From contig DJRZ01000004.1 of the NCBI GenBank assembly GCA_002440235.1, positions 1 through 37,438 of the forward strand: a DNA stretch of 37,438 bases, given 5' to 3'. Shown one piece after another: positions 25,280-32,404 of this stretch. Under the pieces are notes generated by a model, which saw only the letters and a program-made list of their open reading frames with translations, had not been told where the DNA came from and did no database searches. Positions within the stretch are counted from its first letter, which is position 1; every line of letters starts with the position of its first letter. The position numbers were made by a program, and so were the translations under genes. This stretch comes from Alphaproteobacteria bacterium UBA6347. Its GTDB lineage: Bacteria; Pseudomonadota; Alphaproteobacteria; CAAGCB01; CAG-977.

Positions 25280-25581
25280 ACTTCGCCCGCGCAGAGGAAA
25301 ACGGCGTCCGCCTGTTCGTCCGCCTGTCCCCCAAAGCCAAACGCGAAGGGATCGAGGGCGTCTACGCCGAACCCGACGGCGGCGAACGGCTGAAAATCGC
25401 CGTGAACGCTCCGCCCGTCGACGGCAAAGCCAACGACGCGCTGATCAAATTCCTGTCGAAACGCCTGCGCGTCGCCAAAAGCGCGATTACCCTGACCGCG
25501 GGGGCGACGGACAGGACGAAAACTTTGTTCGTCGCGGGAAACGCCGCGGAACTGCTGAAAAAACTGGAGGAGGAAACATGA
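25276..25581 (+). CDS. DUF167 (YggU-like) protein
   Basis: A 101-residue cytoplasmic protein with the DUF167 signature: VRLSPKAKREGIEG, LKIAVNAPPVDGKANDALIKFLSK, then AITLTAGATDRTKTLFVAG. The gene overlaps yggT and folD by four bases each. YggT-DUF167 pairing is widespread. Function unknown. Confidence 0.92.
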   Translation: MNFARAEENGVRLFVRLSPKAKREGIEGVYAEPDGGERLKIAVNAPPVDGKANDALIKFLSKRLRVAKSAITLTAGATDRTKTLFVAGNAAELLKKLEEET

Positions 25582-26411
25582 CTTTGCTGCTGAACGGTTT
25601 TGAACTGGCGAAAACGCGCCGCGCCGAACTTGCCGAACGGGTGCGGAAACTGCCGCGGTCGCCGAAGCTCGCCGTCATTTTGGTCGGAAACGACCCCGCT
25701 TCCGCCGTCTATGTTAAAAACAAGGAAAAAGCCGCCGCCGAAGCGGGCATCGAATCCGTCGCGTACCGGCTGGAAAACATCACGCAGACCGAACTGCTGG
25801 CGCTGATCGCGGAACTGAACGCGGACAAAGGCGTCGACGGCATTCTGATTCAGCTGCCTTTGCCCGACGGTTTGAACGAACGCGAGATACTGCAAGCCGT
25901 CGACCCCGCCAAAGACGTGGACGGTTTTCACCCCCTGAATCTGGGCAAACTGATGATCGGCGAACCCGCGCCCGTCGCCTGCACGCCCAAAGGGTGCATG
26001 GAGCTGATTCATCTGGCGAAACGCGATTTGACGGGACTGCGCGCCGTCGTCGTCGGACGATCGCTGATCGTCGGCAAACCGATGGCGCAACTGCTGCTGC
26101 GCGAAGACTGCACCGTCACGACGGCGCATTCGAAAACCCGCGACCTGCCCGACCTGTGCCGAACCGCCGACATTCTGGTCGCCGCCGTCGGCAAACCGAA
26201 AATCGTCAAACCGGACTGGATCAAGAACGGCGCGATCGTCATTGACGTCGGCATCAACCGCCTGCCCGACGGCAAACTGTGCGGCGATGTGGATTTCGAG
26301 GCGTGCTTTGACAAATGCGCCGCGATCACTCCCGTTCCCAAGGGCGTCGGTCCCATGACCATCGCCATGCTGATGGAAAACACCGTCGAAGCGTATCAAA
26401 GAAAGCTGTAA
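25578..26411 (+). CDS. folD: Bifunctional 5,10-methylene-THF dehydrogenase / cyclohydrolase
   Basis: A 277-residue cytoplasmic enzyme that interconverts methylene-, methenyl- and 10-formyl-tetrahydrofolate with NADP. GGAGGAGG precedes the ATG. Catalytic VYVKNKEKAAAEAGI carries the Tyr and Lys; VDGILIQLPLPDGLNE and PAKDVDGFHPLNLGKL are the folate-site signatures; VVGRSLIVGKPMAQLLL begins the Rossmann half; TPVPKGVGPMTIAMLMENT ends it. Length is normal. It converges with the restriction gene with a gap of two bases. Confidence 0.97.
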   Translation: MTLLLNGFELAKTRRAELAERVRKLPRSPKLAVILVGNDPASAVYVKNKEKAAAEAGIESVAYRLENITQTELLALIAELNADKGVDGILIQLPLPDGLNEREILQAVDPAKDVDGFHPLNLGKLMIGEPAPVACTPKGCMELIHLAKRDLTGLRAVVVGRSLIVGKPMAQLLLREDCTVTTAHSKTRDLPDLCRTADILVAAVGKPKIVKPDWIKNGAIVIDVGINRLPDGKLCGDVDFEACFDKCAAITPVPKGVGPMTIAMLMENTVEAYQRKL

Positions 26412-26413
26412 GG

Positions 26414-27118
26414 TTATATCGCCAAAACGGCGTGATAGACTTTTTCCAGAAACGCCTCGTAATCGTTATAAACGACTTGATCGGAAAAAACGCCGTCAAA
26501 CGCGTCGGAATAGCCGAATCTCATTCCCTGACACGCCGTTTTGTATTCCGCTTTGCTTTGCCCCTCTTCCGGCAAAACGGACGGTTTCAGCAAGACGAAC
26601 AGGGTTTTGTTCGGCGTGTGAAAGAAAAGGTCGGCGTTATCGTTTGACAACGCTACATATTTATCAATATTATGCGGCGTGATCTCTTCTATTTTTTTCA
26701 CCGTTCCGGCGTTATCAAAATACGGCAGTTTTTCCGGAATGATGAAAATTTGAAAGTAAGGCGTCCCTGACGATCGGATATTCGCCGTTTCGCCCAGCAT
26801 GTTTTCAAAATAATTGTTTGAATTTTGGGCGTAGTTGCTCATGACGAACTTGACGGCGACGCCCGCCTGCGGTTTTCCGTTTTTGGACACGCAAACATCG
26901 ACTTTCTTTTCCAGATACCGCCCCGGTATCGTTTGTTCCCGTCCGCTTCCGAAATCCAAAGAATCTACGGCATAGCCCTTCTTGCTCAATTTATCGGAAA
27001 GATCCCGCGCTATTTTTTGATGCAGGATTTTCAGCTTTTCGTTACTGCGCGCGCTTGTTTTCAAATATTTGTCAAACGATTTTTGCAACACCGTTAAAAA
27101 ATCAGAATTCAAAGACAT
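26414..27118 (-). CDS. Type II restriction endonuclease-like protein
   Basis: A 234-residue protein translated after the methyltransferase gene, whose 3' end it overlaps by 17 bases. Its core is KKVDVCVSKN (Asp74), GVAVKFVMSNYAQ (Lys90), then NNYFENMLGE (Glu105, Glu110). This looks like a PD-(D/E)XK nuclease in which the usual Glu of E-x-K is Ala and a Glu in the next helix could replace it, as known for the Cfr10I/NgoMIV group. Together with the adjacent N6-adenine methyltransferase, this supports a type II restriction system. Recognition site unknown. Confidence 0.75.
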   Translation of the reverse strand: MSLNSDFLTVLQKSFDKYLKTSARSNEKLKILHQKIARDLSDKLSKKGYAVDSLDFGSGREQTIPGRYLEKKVDVCVSKNGKPQAGVAVKFVMSNYAQNSNNYFENMLGETANIRSSGTPYFQIFIIPEKLPYFDNAGTVKKIEEITPHNIDKYVALSNDNADLFFHTPNKTLFVLLKPSVLPEEGQSKAEYKTACQGMRFGYSDAFDGVFSDQVVYNDYEAFLEKVYHAVLAI

Positions 27119-28553
27119 AATCCGTCCTTTCGTCCAGTTTGTACGTCAGATATTTTTCCAGATCCCGCGACGAATAAGTGTAGTATCCGCCGCTTTTGTA
27201 ATTTTTCAGCGATTTGACGTAATCGACGAATTCGTCCGTGTTCAAAACAGACGCGATTTTTCGGGCGTCGGCGTCCGAAACGACGTACAGCCCGCCGTAC
27301 ACGCCGGATCCCCGCGGCGCCAGATTGATTTTCAGCGACGATTTGTCCCTGATCAGCTGATTGACCGCCACTTTGTCCTTTTGAACGTCTTTCAGCGCCT
27401 GCGACCGACCGAACAGATACCAGCCGCCCGATTTTTCAATCGACCGTTTCATCAAATCGCTTTTGTTCGAAAGCAAATAGTCGTAAGCGGCTTTGTGCTT
27501 TGTCCTAATTTCGTTTTCCGACAGCGGCGCGCCGTCGGCGGTATAGGGGAACACGCACCGCGACCATTTTCCGGTCGACGCCTTCAACACGGGAATCCGC
27601 ATGTCGCCCGCCGCGAAATCGCCGATGAAAATCTTGTCTGCCAAAGTCGCGAACCCGTTTTTCACTTTGACCGATTTTTTCGACACGCGTTTATAGTGAT
27701 CGTCGATTTTTTTTATCAGCGACAACCGTTTTCGGGTGTCCAAAAACATCTTTCCGTCGATGAACAGGCTGTCGTAATCGATTTCGTCGACAAAAACGTT
27801 TTCGTTCGCCGCCGCGTCATAGCGGTAATATTCGACGCCGCCGCTCTTTCGGGAAACGTCGAACAGCGAAATCGCCGTGTACGTCGTCGCGTTGTCAAAC
27901 GGTTGCGCGTGTTCCAAATCGACGACCGCCGTCAAAAAACGATTCGCGCGAATGCTTTTTCTGAACGCGCCGCCCGCTTCGCTTTTTAAAAAAGAAGACG
28001 GCGTAATCAGGCACATCTTGCCGTTTTCGGACAACATCGACAGCCCGATTTCAAAAAACACCAGATACAAATCCGTCATTCCGGCGGAAGAAAACGCGCG
28101 CTTTTTGACGCTTTCATACGAATCGTTCAGATTATGCACGCGGACGTACGGCGGATTTCCGACGACGAAATCCATTCGTCCGCCGTAATCACCGCACACG
28201 TTCAGCGTGTCAGCGCACACGACGTCCCAATTCACGGAAACGTTCAGGCGTTTCGCGACGGCGTTCAGATTTTCAACGCAGATTTTTACGTTTTCGGCGT
28301 CCTTTTCGATACCGTGGACGTATGTTTCAAGCTCCGCCGCCAAACCGGCGGGATCGGCGTTTTTCCCCTTTAAAAACGCGGCGGCGTAACGTTCGACAAC
28401 CGCGACCAGAAACGCGCCCCGCCCGCAGCTGTTTTCCATAATGTGCTTTTTCAGGATTCCGGAGCCCCGATACCCCATGAAATCCAGCATATTGTCGACA
28501 ATGCGCCGCGGCGTGAAAATTTGTCCTTCGTTTTTGATTTGCCTGTTGTCCAT
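27102..28553 (-). CDS. Type II N6-adenine DNA methyltransferase (M.TaqI-like)
   Basis: A 483-residue enzyme. The ATG at 28553 follows AAAGGGA and gives the expected N-terminus with GQIFTPRRIVDNMLD. The SAM-binding motif I is ENSCGRGAFLV (about 40-50), and the catalytic motif IV is NPPY at 133-136. The C-terminal half (about 290-480) resembles the TaqI/Eco57I target-recognition domain (VPVLKAS-like, YLFGRSQAL). It transfers methyl from SAM to adenine N6 in a specific site and so protects host DNA from the partner nuclease. It is upstream of the nuclease gene, so protection is made first. Confidence 0.9.
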   Translation of the reverse strand: MDNRQIKNEGQIFTPRRIVDNMLDFMGYRGSGILKKHIMENSCGRGAFLVAVVERYAAAFLKGKNADPAGLAAELETYVHGIEKDAENVKICVENLNAVAKRLNVSVNWDVVCADTLNVCGDYGGRMDFVVGNPPYVRVHNLNDSYESVKKRAFSSAGMTDLYLVFFEIGLSMLSENGKMCLITPSSFLKSEAGGAFRKSIRANRFLTAVVDLEHAQPFDNATTYTAISLFDVSRKSGGVEYYRYDAAANENVFVDEIDYDSLFIDGKMFLDTRKRLSLIKKIDDHYKRVSKKSVKVKNGFATLADKIFIGDFAAGDMRIPVLKASTGKWSRCVFPYTADGAPLSENEIRTKHKAAYDYLLSNKSDLMKRSIEKSGGWYLFGRSQALKDVQKDKVAVNQLIRDKSSLKINLAPRGSGVYGGLYVVSDADARKIASVLNTDEFVDYVKSLKNYKSGGYYTYSSRDLEKYLTYKLDERTDYVFEF

Positions 28554-28574
28554 CGCCGTCCCTTTCGCCCGCGA

Positions 28575-28603
28575 TTTTAAAACGGACGAGCGGGGCAAGA
28601 CAA
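28575..28603 (-). promoter_or_regulatory. Candidate promoter of the restriction-modification operon
   Basis: On the minus strand, TTGTCT (28598-28603), 17-bp spacer, TTAAAA (28575-28580), with an expected start about 15 bases before the methyltransferase ATG. Confidence 0.4.
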
Positions 28604-28639
28604 GCGAAAACTCCGCCCCGAAACGCCGGTTTGATCCGG

Positions 28640-29566
28640 TCAACGCAAATTTCCGGCTTCCATAATCCGGCGCGTCAGTTTCACCGCGCCGTTAAAGTTC
28701 AAATGATCGGCGTCGGCGAAATCGTCGTCGCCGAATCCGTCCGACGCGTCTATCAGCAAAACACCCTTTTCGGTTGATATGCTTTTAATTTCGTCTATGA
28801 AAGATACCCCCCCCCCGACTTCGTTCAGCACCGCCGCGTAATCGCCGCGCACGGGGGGATTCACCAATATCGCGCGCAGTTCCTTTTGTTTGCAAAAATC
28901 GCAAAAGCCGCGCAAAATTTCCCATTGATTACTGTATTTTTGATAGATTTTGAAATGATGCAGAACGCGGTCGCGCGTTTTTTTCGTCGAACGGTTGATC
29001 TGCTGTCCGACGAAATCAAAGCCCTGACAATAAACTTTGTCGGTCGACGGTTTCAATCCGGCGATGATTTTTTCGTACAGGCTAAAATCGATCGTTTTGT
29101 TCACGGAAAAATCGAACGGGATTCCCAGACGCTTTTCCAAAATCTTGCAGCGCCACGCCTCGGTCGTCCGCACCAGACTGTATCCGCCGTTGTAAAACGA
29201 GCAAAACAAAACGACCGTTTTCAATTCGGGGCAGAGTTCCGCCGATTTTTTCAGCGTTTCGAAACTTTCGTACAGGCTGTTGGCGTTAAAGGCGCAGTTG
29301 TAGGCGTTTTCCCCGATTAAAAACGGGACGCAGCCGAACTGCGCGTGACTATCGCCCAGAATCAGCGTTTCCACGTTCGCGGCGTTCGCGACCAGACCGT
29401 CGTATTTGTGAACGACGCTGTCGAAATAAATCCGGTAATAAGACGCGTCCACGCAATTCCATTTCAATTCCAGTGCCTTGCGTTTCGCCTTTCTTTTTTC
29501 TTTATCGGAAACGAACATAAAAAGGGCTTTCGCCATTTTCTTTTTTATCGCCCGCATCAACGGCAT
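28640..29566 (-). CDS. SGNH-hydrolase-like protein (GDSH ... DxxH) with G10 tract
   Basis: A 308-residue protein. The ATG at 29566 has AAGGG upstream and is preferred over a TTG 18 bases earlier. LILGDSHAQFG at about 68-78 provides the nucleophile Ser and oxyanion Gly of block I, and ADADHLNFNG near 284-293 provides the catalytic Asp-His pair. This pattern is shared with AlgX/DltD-like and other polysaccharide O-acetylation proteins, but no membrane anchor or clear signal peptide is seen, only a weakly hydrophobic basic N-terminus. Residue 251 sits at a run of ten G (28807-28816); a one-base slip would remove the catalytic Asp-His end. Substrate unknown. Confidence 0.75.
   Translation of the reverse strand: MPLMRAIKKKMAKALFMFVSDKEKRKAKRKALELKWNCVDASYYRIYFDSVVHKYDGLVANAANVETLILGDSHAQFGCVPFLIGENAYNCAFNANSLYESFETLKKSAELCPELKTVVLFCSFYNGGYSLVRTTEAWRCKILEKRLGIPFDFSVNKTIDFSLYEKIIAGLKPSTDKVYCQGFDFVGQQINRSTKKTRDRVLHHFKIYQKYSNQWEILRGFCDFCKQKELRAILVNPPVRGDYAAVLNEVGGGVSFIDEIKSISTEKGVLLIDASDGFGDDDFADADHLNFNGAVKLTRRIMEAGNLR
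28807..28816 (-). repeat. G10 homopolymer inside the SGNH coding sequence
   Basis: Ten consecutive G on the coding strand encode Gly-Gly-Gly-Val. This length is prone to slippage and would shift the frame before the catalytic Asp-His motif. Confidence 0.85.
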
Positions 29567-29602
29567 GACAGCACCCTTCGCCAAAAATTTCCATTCCGGC
29601 TC

Positions 29603-29632
29603 ATTCTAAAACGGACGAAAGAATTAAAACAA
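29603..29632 (-). promoter_or_regulatory. Candidate promoter of the SGNH gene
   Basis: On the minus strand, TTGTTT (29627-29632), 18-bp spacer, TAGAAT (29603-29608), about 37 bases before the ATG. Confidence 0.45.
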
Positions 29633-29651
29633 GCAAAAACAAGAACGGCTT

Positions 29652-30344
29652 TCAGCCGGCGATCGGACGATTTTTGACCGCCGTCGCCGCCGCGACGAAA
29701 TAAAAATGCCGGTCGAGCCAGTTTCCCATCAGTCCGACGACCTTTCCCATGGTGAACGCCGCCAGTATCGTTCCGATTCCCAACCCGTCCATATACCCGA
29801 GAAAAGCAAGAGTCAAAACGCCCGTGACCGCAAGACAGCCCACGTCAAAAGCGATTTTCACTTTCGGATACCCGATGCCGGTGATGCACGAAACCTCGCG
29901 CGGGAAAAGATCCGTCGGAATAATCGGCAGACGGCAACGGTTTGAAAGGGCGATGCCGAAGCTGATCAGCAGGTAGCTGACGACGAAATACGCCGCGCGT
30001 CGGGCGAGGTCGTCGGGCAGCATGCCGACCCACGCTTTGTGAACGTCAAGCATCGCGCCGAAAACGAACCCGACGGCAAAGCTGAACAGATAATCAAGCA
30101 CGAAACGCCGGCGCATAAGCATCAGGCTCAGGATCAAAAGTCCCTGAAAAATATACGTCCACGTTCCAAGCGTCAGCGCGGGCAACACTTCGGAAAAGGC
30201 GAACGGCACGCTTGAAATCGCCGATATGCCCGATCCCGAATACAGCATCAGGACAACGCCGAAACTGTTTATGACGACAGCCAGCGTCAGAGCCGCCTCG
30301 CCCCGCAAAACTTTTTTCGCCCCTTCGGCGCGTTTTTCTTCCAT
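29652..30344 (-). CDS. YczE/DUF6198 family membrane protein
   Basis: A 230-residue protein with about six hydrophobic helices. The ATG at 30344 follows AGGGAGAA and gives a short charged N-terminus before the first helix. Family-like features are the helix-1 run ALTLAVVINSFGVVLMLYSGSGISAIS, a LGTWTYIFQG loop, and the segment LPIIPTDLFPREVSCITGIGYPKVKIAFD. Members are often annotated as YitT/YczE-like proteins and suspected to be transporters; substrate unknown. It is divergent from a LysR gene. Confidence 0.8.
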   Translation of the reverse strand: MEEKRAEGAKKVLRGEAALTLAVVINSFGVVLMLYSGSGISAISSVPFAFSEVLPALTLGTWTYIFQGLLILSLMLMRRRFVLDYLFSFAVGFVFGAMLDVHKAWVGMLPDDLARRAAYFVVSYLLISFGIALSNRCRLPIIPTDLFPREVSCITGIGYPKVKIAFDVGCLAVTGVLTLAFLGYMDGLGIGTILAAFTMGKVVGLMGNWLDRHFYFVAAATAVKNRPIAG

Positions 30345-30496
30345 TGCGCGTTTCTCCCTGCAAAATCCGCCGCGGCGGTCATTGACGAAGAGTCTTTTTA
30401 CACCGTTCGCGCATATTAACAAATGTATAATTTTTCAAAAAATATAGATAAAAACTATCGATCGTGCTATATCGGAAAAAGCAAGGAGCTGCCGGC
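30345..30496. promoter_or_regulatory. Divergent promoter/operator region between DUF6198 and lysR
   Basis: An AT-rich spacer. On the plus strand an extended -10, TGTATAAT, lies at 30424-30431. ATAG (30444-30447) and CTAT (30455-30458) form an inverted repeat with T-N11-A spacing (30445 to 30457), the classical LysR box. A second dyad, CGAT-N8-ATCG, lies at 30459-30474. This arrangement fits LysR autoregulation and control of the divergent membrane gene. Confidence 0.55.
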
Positions 30497-31381
30497 ATGA
30501 ACCTGTTTTATCTGCGATATTTCGTTACTTTGGCGGAAGTGCGGCAATATACGAAAGCCGCCGAACGGCTGTGCATCGCTCAGCCGAGTCTGAGCCACGC
30601 GATCGCGCAGCTGGAAAAGGAGCTCGGACTGCCGCTGTTTGAAAAAAACGGCAGAAAAACGACGCTGACCCGCTTCGGCGAAGAATTTCTGGTCTGCGCG
30701 GAACGAACTCTCGCGACGCTTGACGCCGGAGTGGAATCGCTTCGGCGCGCCGCCCGCGGCGACGGACTGATCCGTCTGGGGTTTCTGCGACCGCTCGGCG
30801 TGGAGTTCATACCGAAGCTTGCCGCCGAATTTTTGCGCGCGGTTCCCGATTCAAACATTCAATTCGTCTTTCGCACCGGCGTCAGCCAAAGCCTGTTGGA
30901 AGACTTGTCCGCGCGGAAATTCGATCTTGTGTTTTGCTCCGAACCGCCGCGGAAACAAGGACTTACGATCGTTCCCGTCCAAAAGCGGGAGCTTGTTCTG
31001 ATCGTGCCGAAAAATCACCCGCTGGCGTCAAGACACAGCGTGGATCTGCAAGAGGTCGCGCCGTATCCGCAGGTCTTTTTTGAAAAAAGCTCCGGTATCC
31101 GCACCGTGGTGGAACAGATGTTCCGGCGCGTCGGCGTCGAACCGCGCATCGCCTGCGAAACGCAAGAGGATCAGGTCGTCGCGGGACTGGTCGCCCAAGG
31201 GTTCGGCATCGCGGTCGTTCCTTACATGGATCTGTTGCTGAAATTGGACGTCGGGATATTGCGGATCAGCTCTCCGGCTTATGAAAGAAACCTGTTCATG
31301 GTCAGCGACGACGGCGTGTTCATGCCGCCGTGCGTGCGGCGTTTCCGGCGGTTCGTAATAGACAGCCGAACCTTTGATTGA
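30497..31381 (+). CDS. LysR-family transcriptional regulator
   Basis: A 294-residue protein; AAGGAG precedes the ATG. The N-terminal winged HTH is at residues about 1-60 (FVTLAEVRQYTKAAERLCIAQ followed by PSLSHAIAQLEKELGLPLFEK). Residues about 88-290 form the two-lobed effector-binding domain, with RLGFLRPLGVEFIPKLAAEF and the hinge GLVAQGFGIAVVPYM. Overall it is close to the CynR/YybE-like branch. It is divergent from the DUF6198 gene, its probable target. Confidence 0.93.
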   Translation: MNLFYLRYFVTLAEVRQYTKAAERLCIAQPSLSHAIAQLEKELGLPLFEKNGRKTTLTRFGEEFLVCAERTLATLDAGVESLRRAARGDGLIRLGFLRPLGVEFIPKLAAEFLRAVPDSNIQFVFRTGVSQSLLEDLSARKFDLVFCSEPPRKQGLTIVPVQKRELVLIVPKNHPLASRHSVDLQEVAPYPQVFFEKSSGIRTVVEQMFRRVGVEPRIACETQEDQVVAGLVAQGFGIAVVPYMDLLLKLDVGILRISSPAYERNLFMVSDDGVFMPPCVRRFRRFVIDSRTFD

Positions 31382-31390
31382 AAAAAACGC

Positions 31391-31416
31391 CTATAAAAAA
31401 ATCCGATTTTTTATAG
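31391..31416. terminator. AT-rich hairpin after lysR
   Basis: CTATAAAAAA (31391-31400) pairs with TTTTTTATAG (31407-31416) around ATCCGA. It may act as a weak bidirectional terminator between lysR and the convergent HNH gene. Confidence 0.35.
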
Positions 31417-31439
31417 AAAATTTACATAAAAAATTCCGC

Positions 31440-31471
31440 AAGAAAAGGGCGGTCCGTTTCCGAACCGCCCC
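31440..31471 (-). terminator. Terminator of the first HNH gene
   Basis: GGGCGGT (31447-31453) pairs with ACCGCCC (31464-31470); on the minus strand TTTTCTT follows. Confidence 0.55.
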
Positions 31472-31492
31472 GAAATGTTTTGCCCGTTTTTT

Positions 31493-32248
31493 TTAACGCT
31501 GTTTCTGGCTGACCAGAGCGGCGATGACGTTTTTGTTGCCGTTGGGCTGCTTGGGCGCGAATTTCGCCAGTTCCCGTTTGCGGTTCGCGGCGTTCGCGAC
31601 CTGTTCGGGCGTGTAGATTTTCGGATAGTTGTTCGGATTGACGCGCGACGTGTAGTTCGGCGCGACTTTGACGTTGTCTTTCGTAATGCCGAATTTTTTC
31701 GGGTCGTAAATCATATCGTCCGTCCACGGCAGCATGACTTCTTTTTTCTGTCCCGTTCCCATGCAGTTTTCGATCTGCGGATCCAGAATGTCGTGATGCC
31801 ACTGGTCGTGCGGATACAGCGGAGTCAGAATGAAGTTTTTAAACTCGTTTTTGCCGCCGCCGTGCAAAGGCAGTTTGTGGTGGACGTTGTAGCCCGGAAC
31901 CGATTTGCCGTTGCGCATCAGTTTCAGTTCGTCGTCGCCGAATCCCAGCTGTTCGCGCAATTCCTTTTCATGGTCTTTCGCCAGCATTTTCAAGAATTTG
32001 GAACGCATGCCCTCTTTGCCGCCGGAGCCGTTGAATTCGGCGCGTTTGGCTTTGCGCACGTCGCTGGGGGGAACCTGATAGACGACTTTTTTCAGCCCCA
32101 TGCCGTGAATGTTGTCGAAATTGAATTTGCCGGCGCGCTGTTCCGCGGTGTATCCGGCTTTCGCCTGACCGCCGTTGCCGCCTTTGTTTTTATGACCGCG
32201 TTTTTCGTGAACGTATTTTTTGTTCGCTTCGAAATCGATTTCCAGCAT
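31493..32248 (-). CDS. HNH nuclease, colicin-DNase-like core, basic KQR tail (paralogue A)
   Basis: A 251-residue protein. The ATG at 32248 has a perfect AGGAGG seven bases upstream; a longer upstream frame is ignored. The N-terminus is Lys/Gly/Asn-rich and basic, without a signal peptide. A conserved block FNFDNIHGMGLKKVVYQVP (42-60) precedes the catalytic core at 119-153: VHHKLPLHGGG (His123-His124), FKNFIL (Asn138) and PHDQWHHD (His147, His151). This spacing matches colicin E7/E9-type HNH DNases. The last residues are ALVSQKQR. It is 28 residues shorter than its neighbour paralogue. No immunity-protein gene lies next to it. Target and secretion are unknown. Confidence 0.82.
   Translation of the reverse strand: MLEIDFEANKKYVHEKRGHKNKGGNGGQAKAGYTAEQRAGKFNFDNIHGMGLKKVVYQVPPSDVRKAKRAEFNGSGGKEGMRSKFLKMLAKDHEKELREQLGFGDDELKLMRNGKSVPGYNVHHKLPLHGGGKNEFKNFILTPLYPHDQWHHDILDPQIENCMGTGQKKEVMLPWTDDMIYDPKKFGITKDNVKVAPNYTSRVNPNNYPKIYTPEQVANAANRKRELAKFAPKQPNGNKNVIAALVSQKQR
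31791..31869. repeat. 79-bp near-identical segment in paralogue A
   Basis: This segment and 32766-32844 differ at only one internal base. It encodes the catalytic core of both HNH proteins, while flanking sequence has diverged. Confidence 0.85.
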
Positions 32249-32288
32249 GAAAAGCCTCCTGAGCTTTAAAAGGTCTTTGTTACGAATC

Positions 32289-32317
32289 ACCTTAGAGAGT
32301 TTGGACAAAAAAATCAA
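32289..32317 (-). promoter_or_regulatory. Candidate promoter of HNH paralogue A
   Basis: On the minus strand, TTGATT (32312-32317), 17-bp spacer, TAAGGT (32289-32294). The -35 overlaps a palindrome, CAACAAAA-A-TTTTGTTG (32315-32331), a possible operator. Confidence 0.4.
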
Positions 32318-32348
32318 CAAAAATTTTGTTGTTTTTTCACCGGACGTC

Positions 32349-32384
32349 AAAAAAGCGGGAAGCCGTCCGGCGGTTTCCCGCTTT
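32349..32384 (-). terminator. Terminator of HNH paralogue B
   Basis: AAAGCGGGAA (32352-32361) pairs with TTCCCGCTTT (32375-32384); on the minus strand a T-run follows. It separates the two HNH genes into two transcripts. Confidence 0.7.
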
Positions 32385-32404
32385 GAAAGAAAGAACGTTT
32401 CGAT

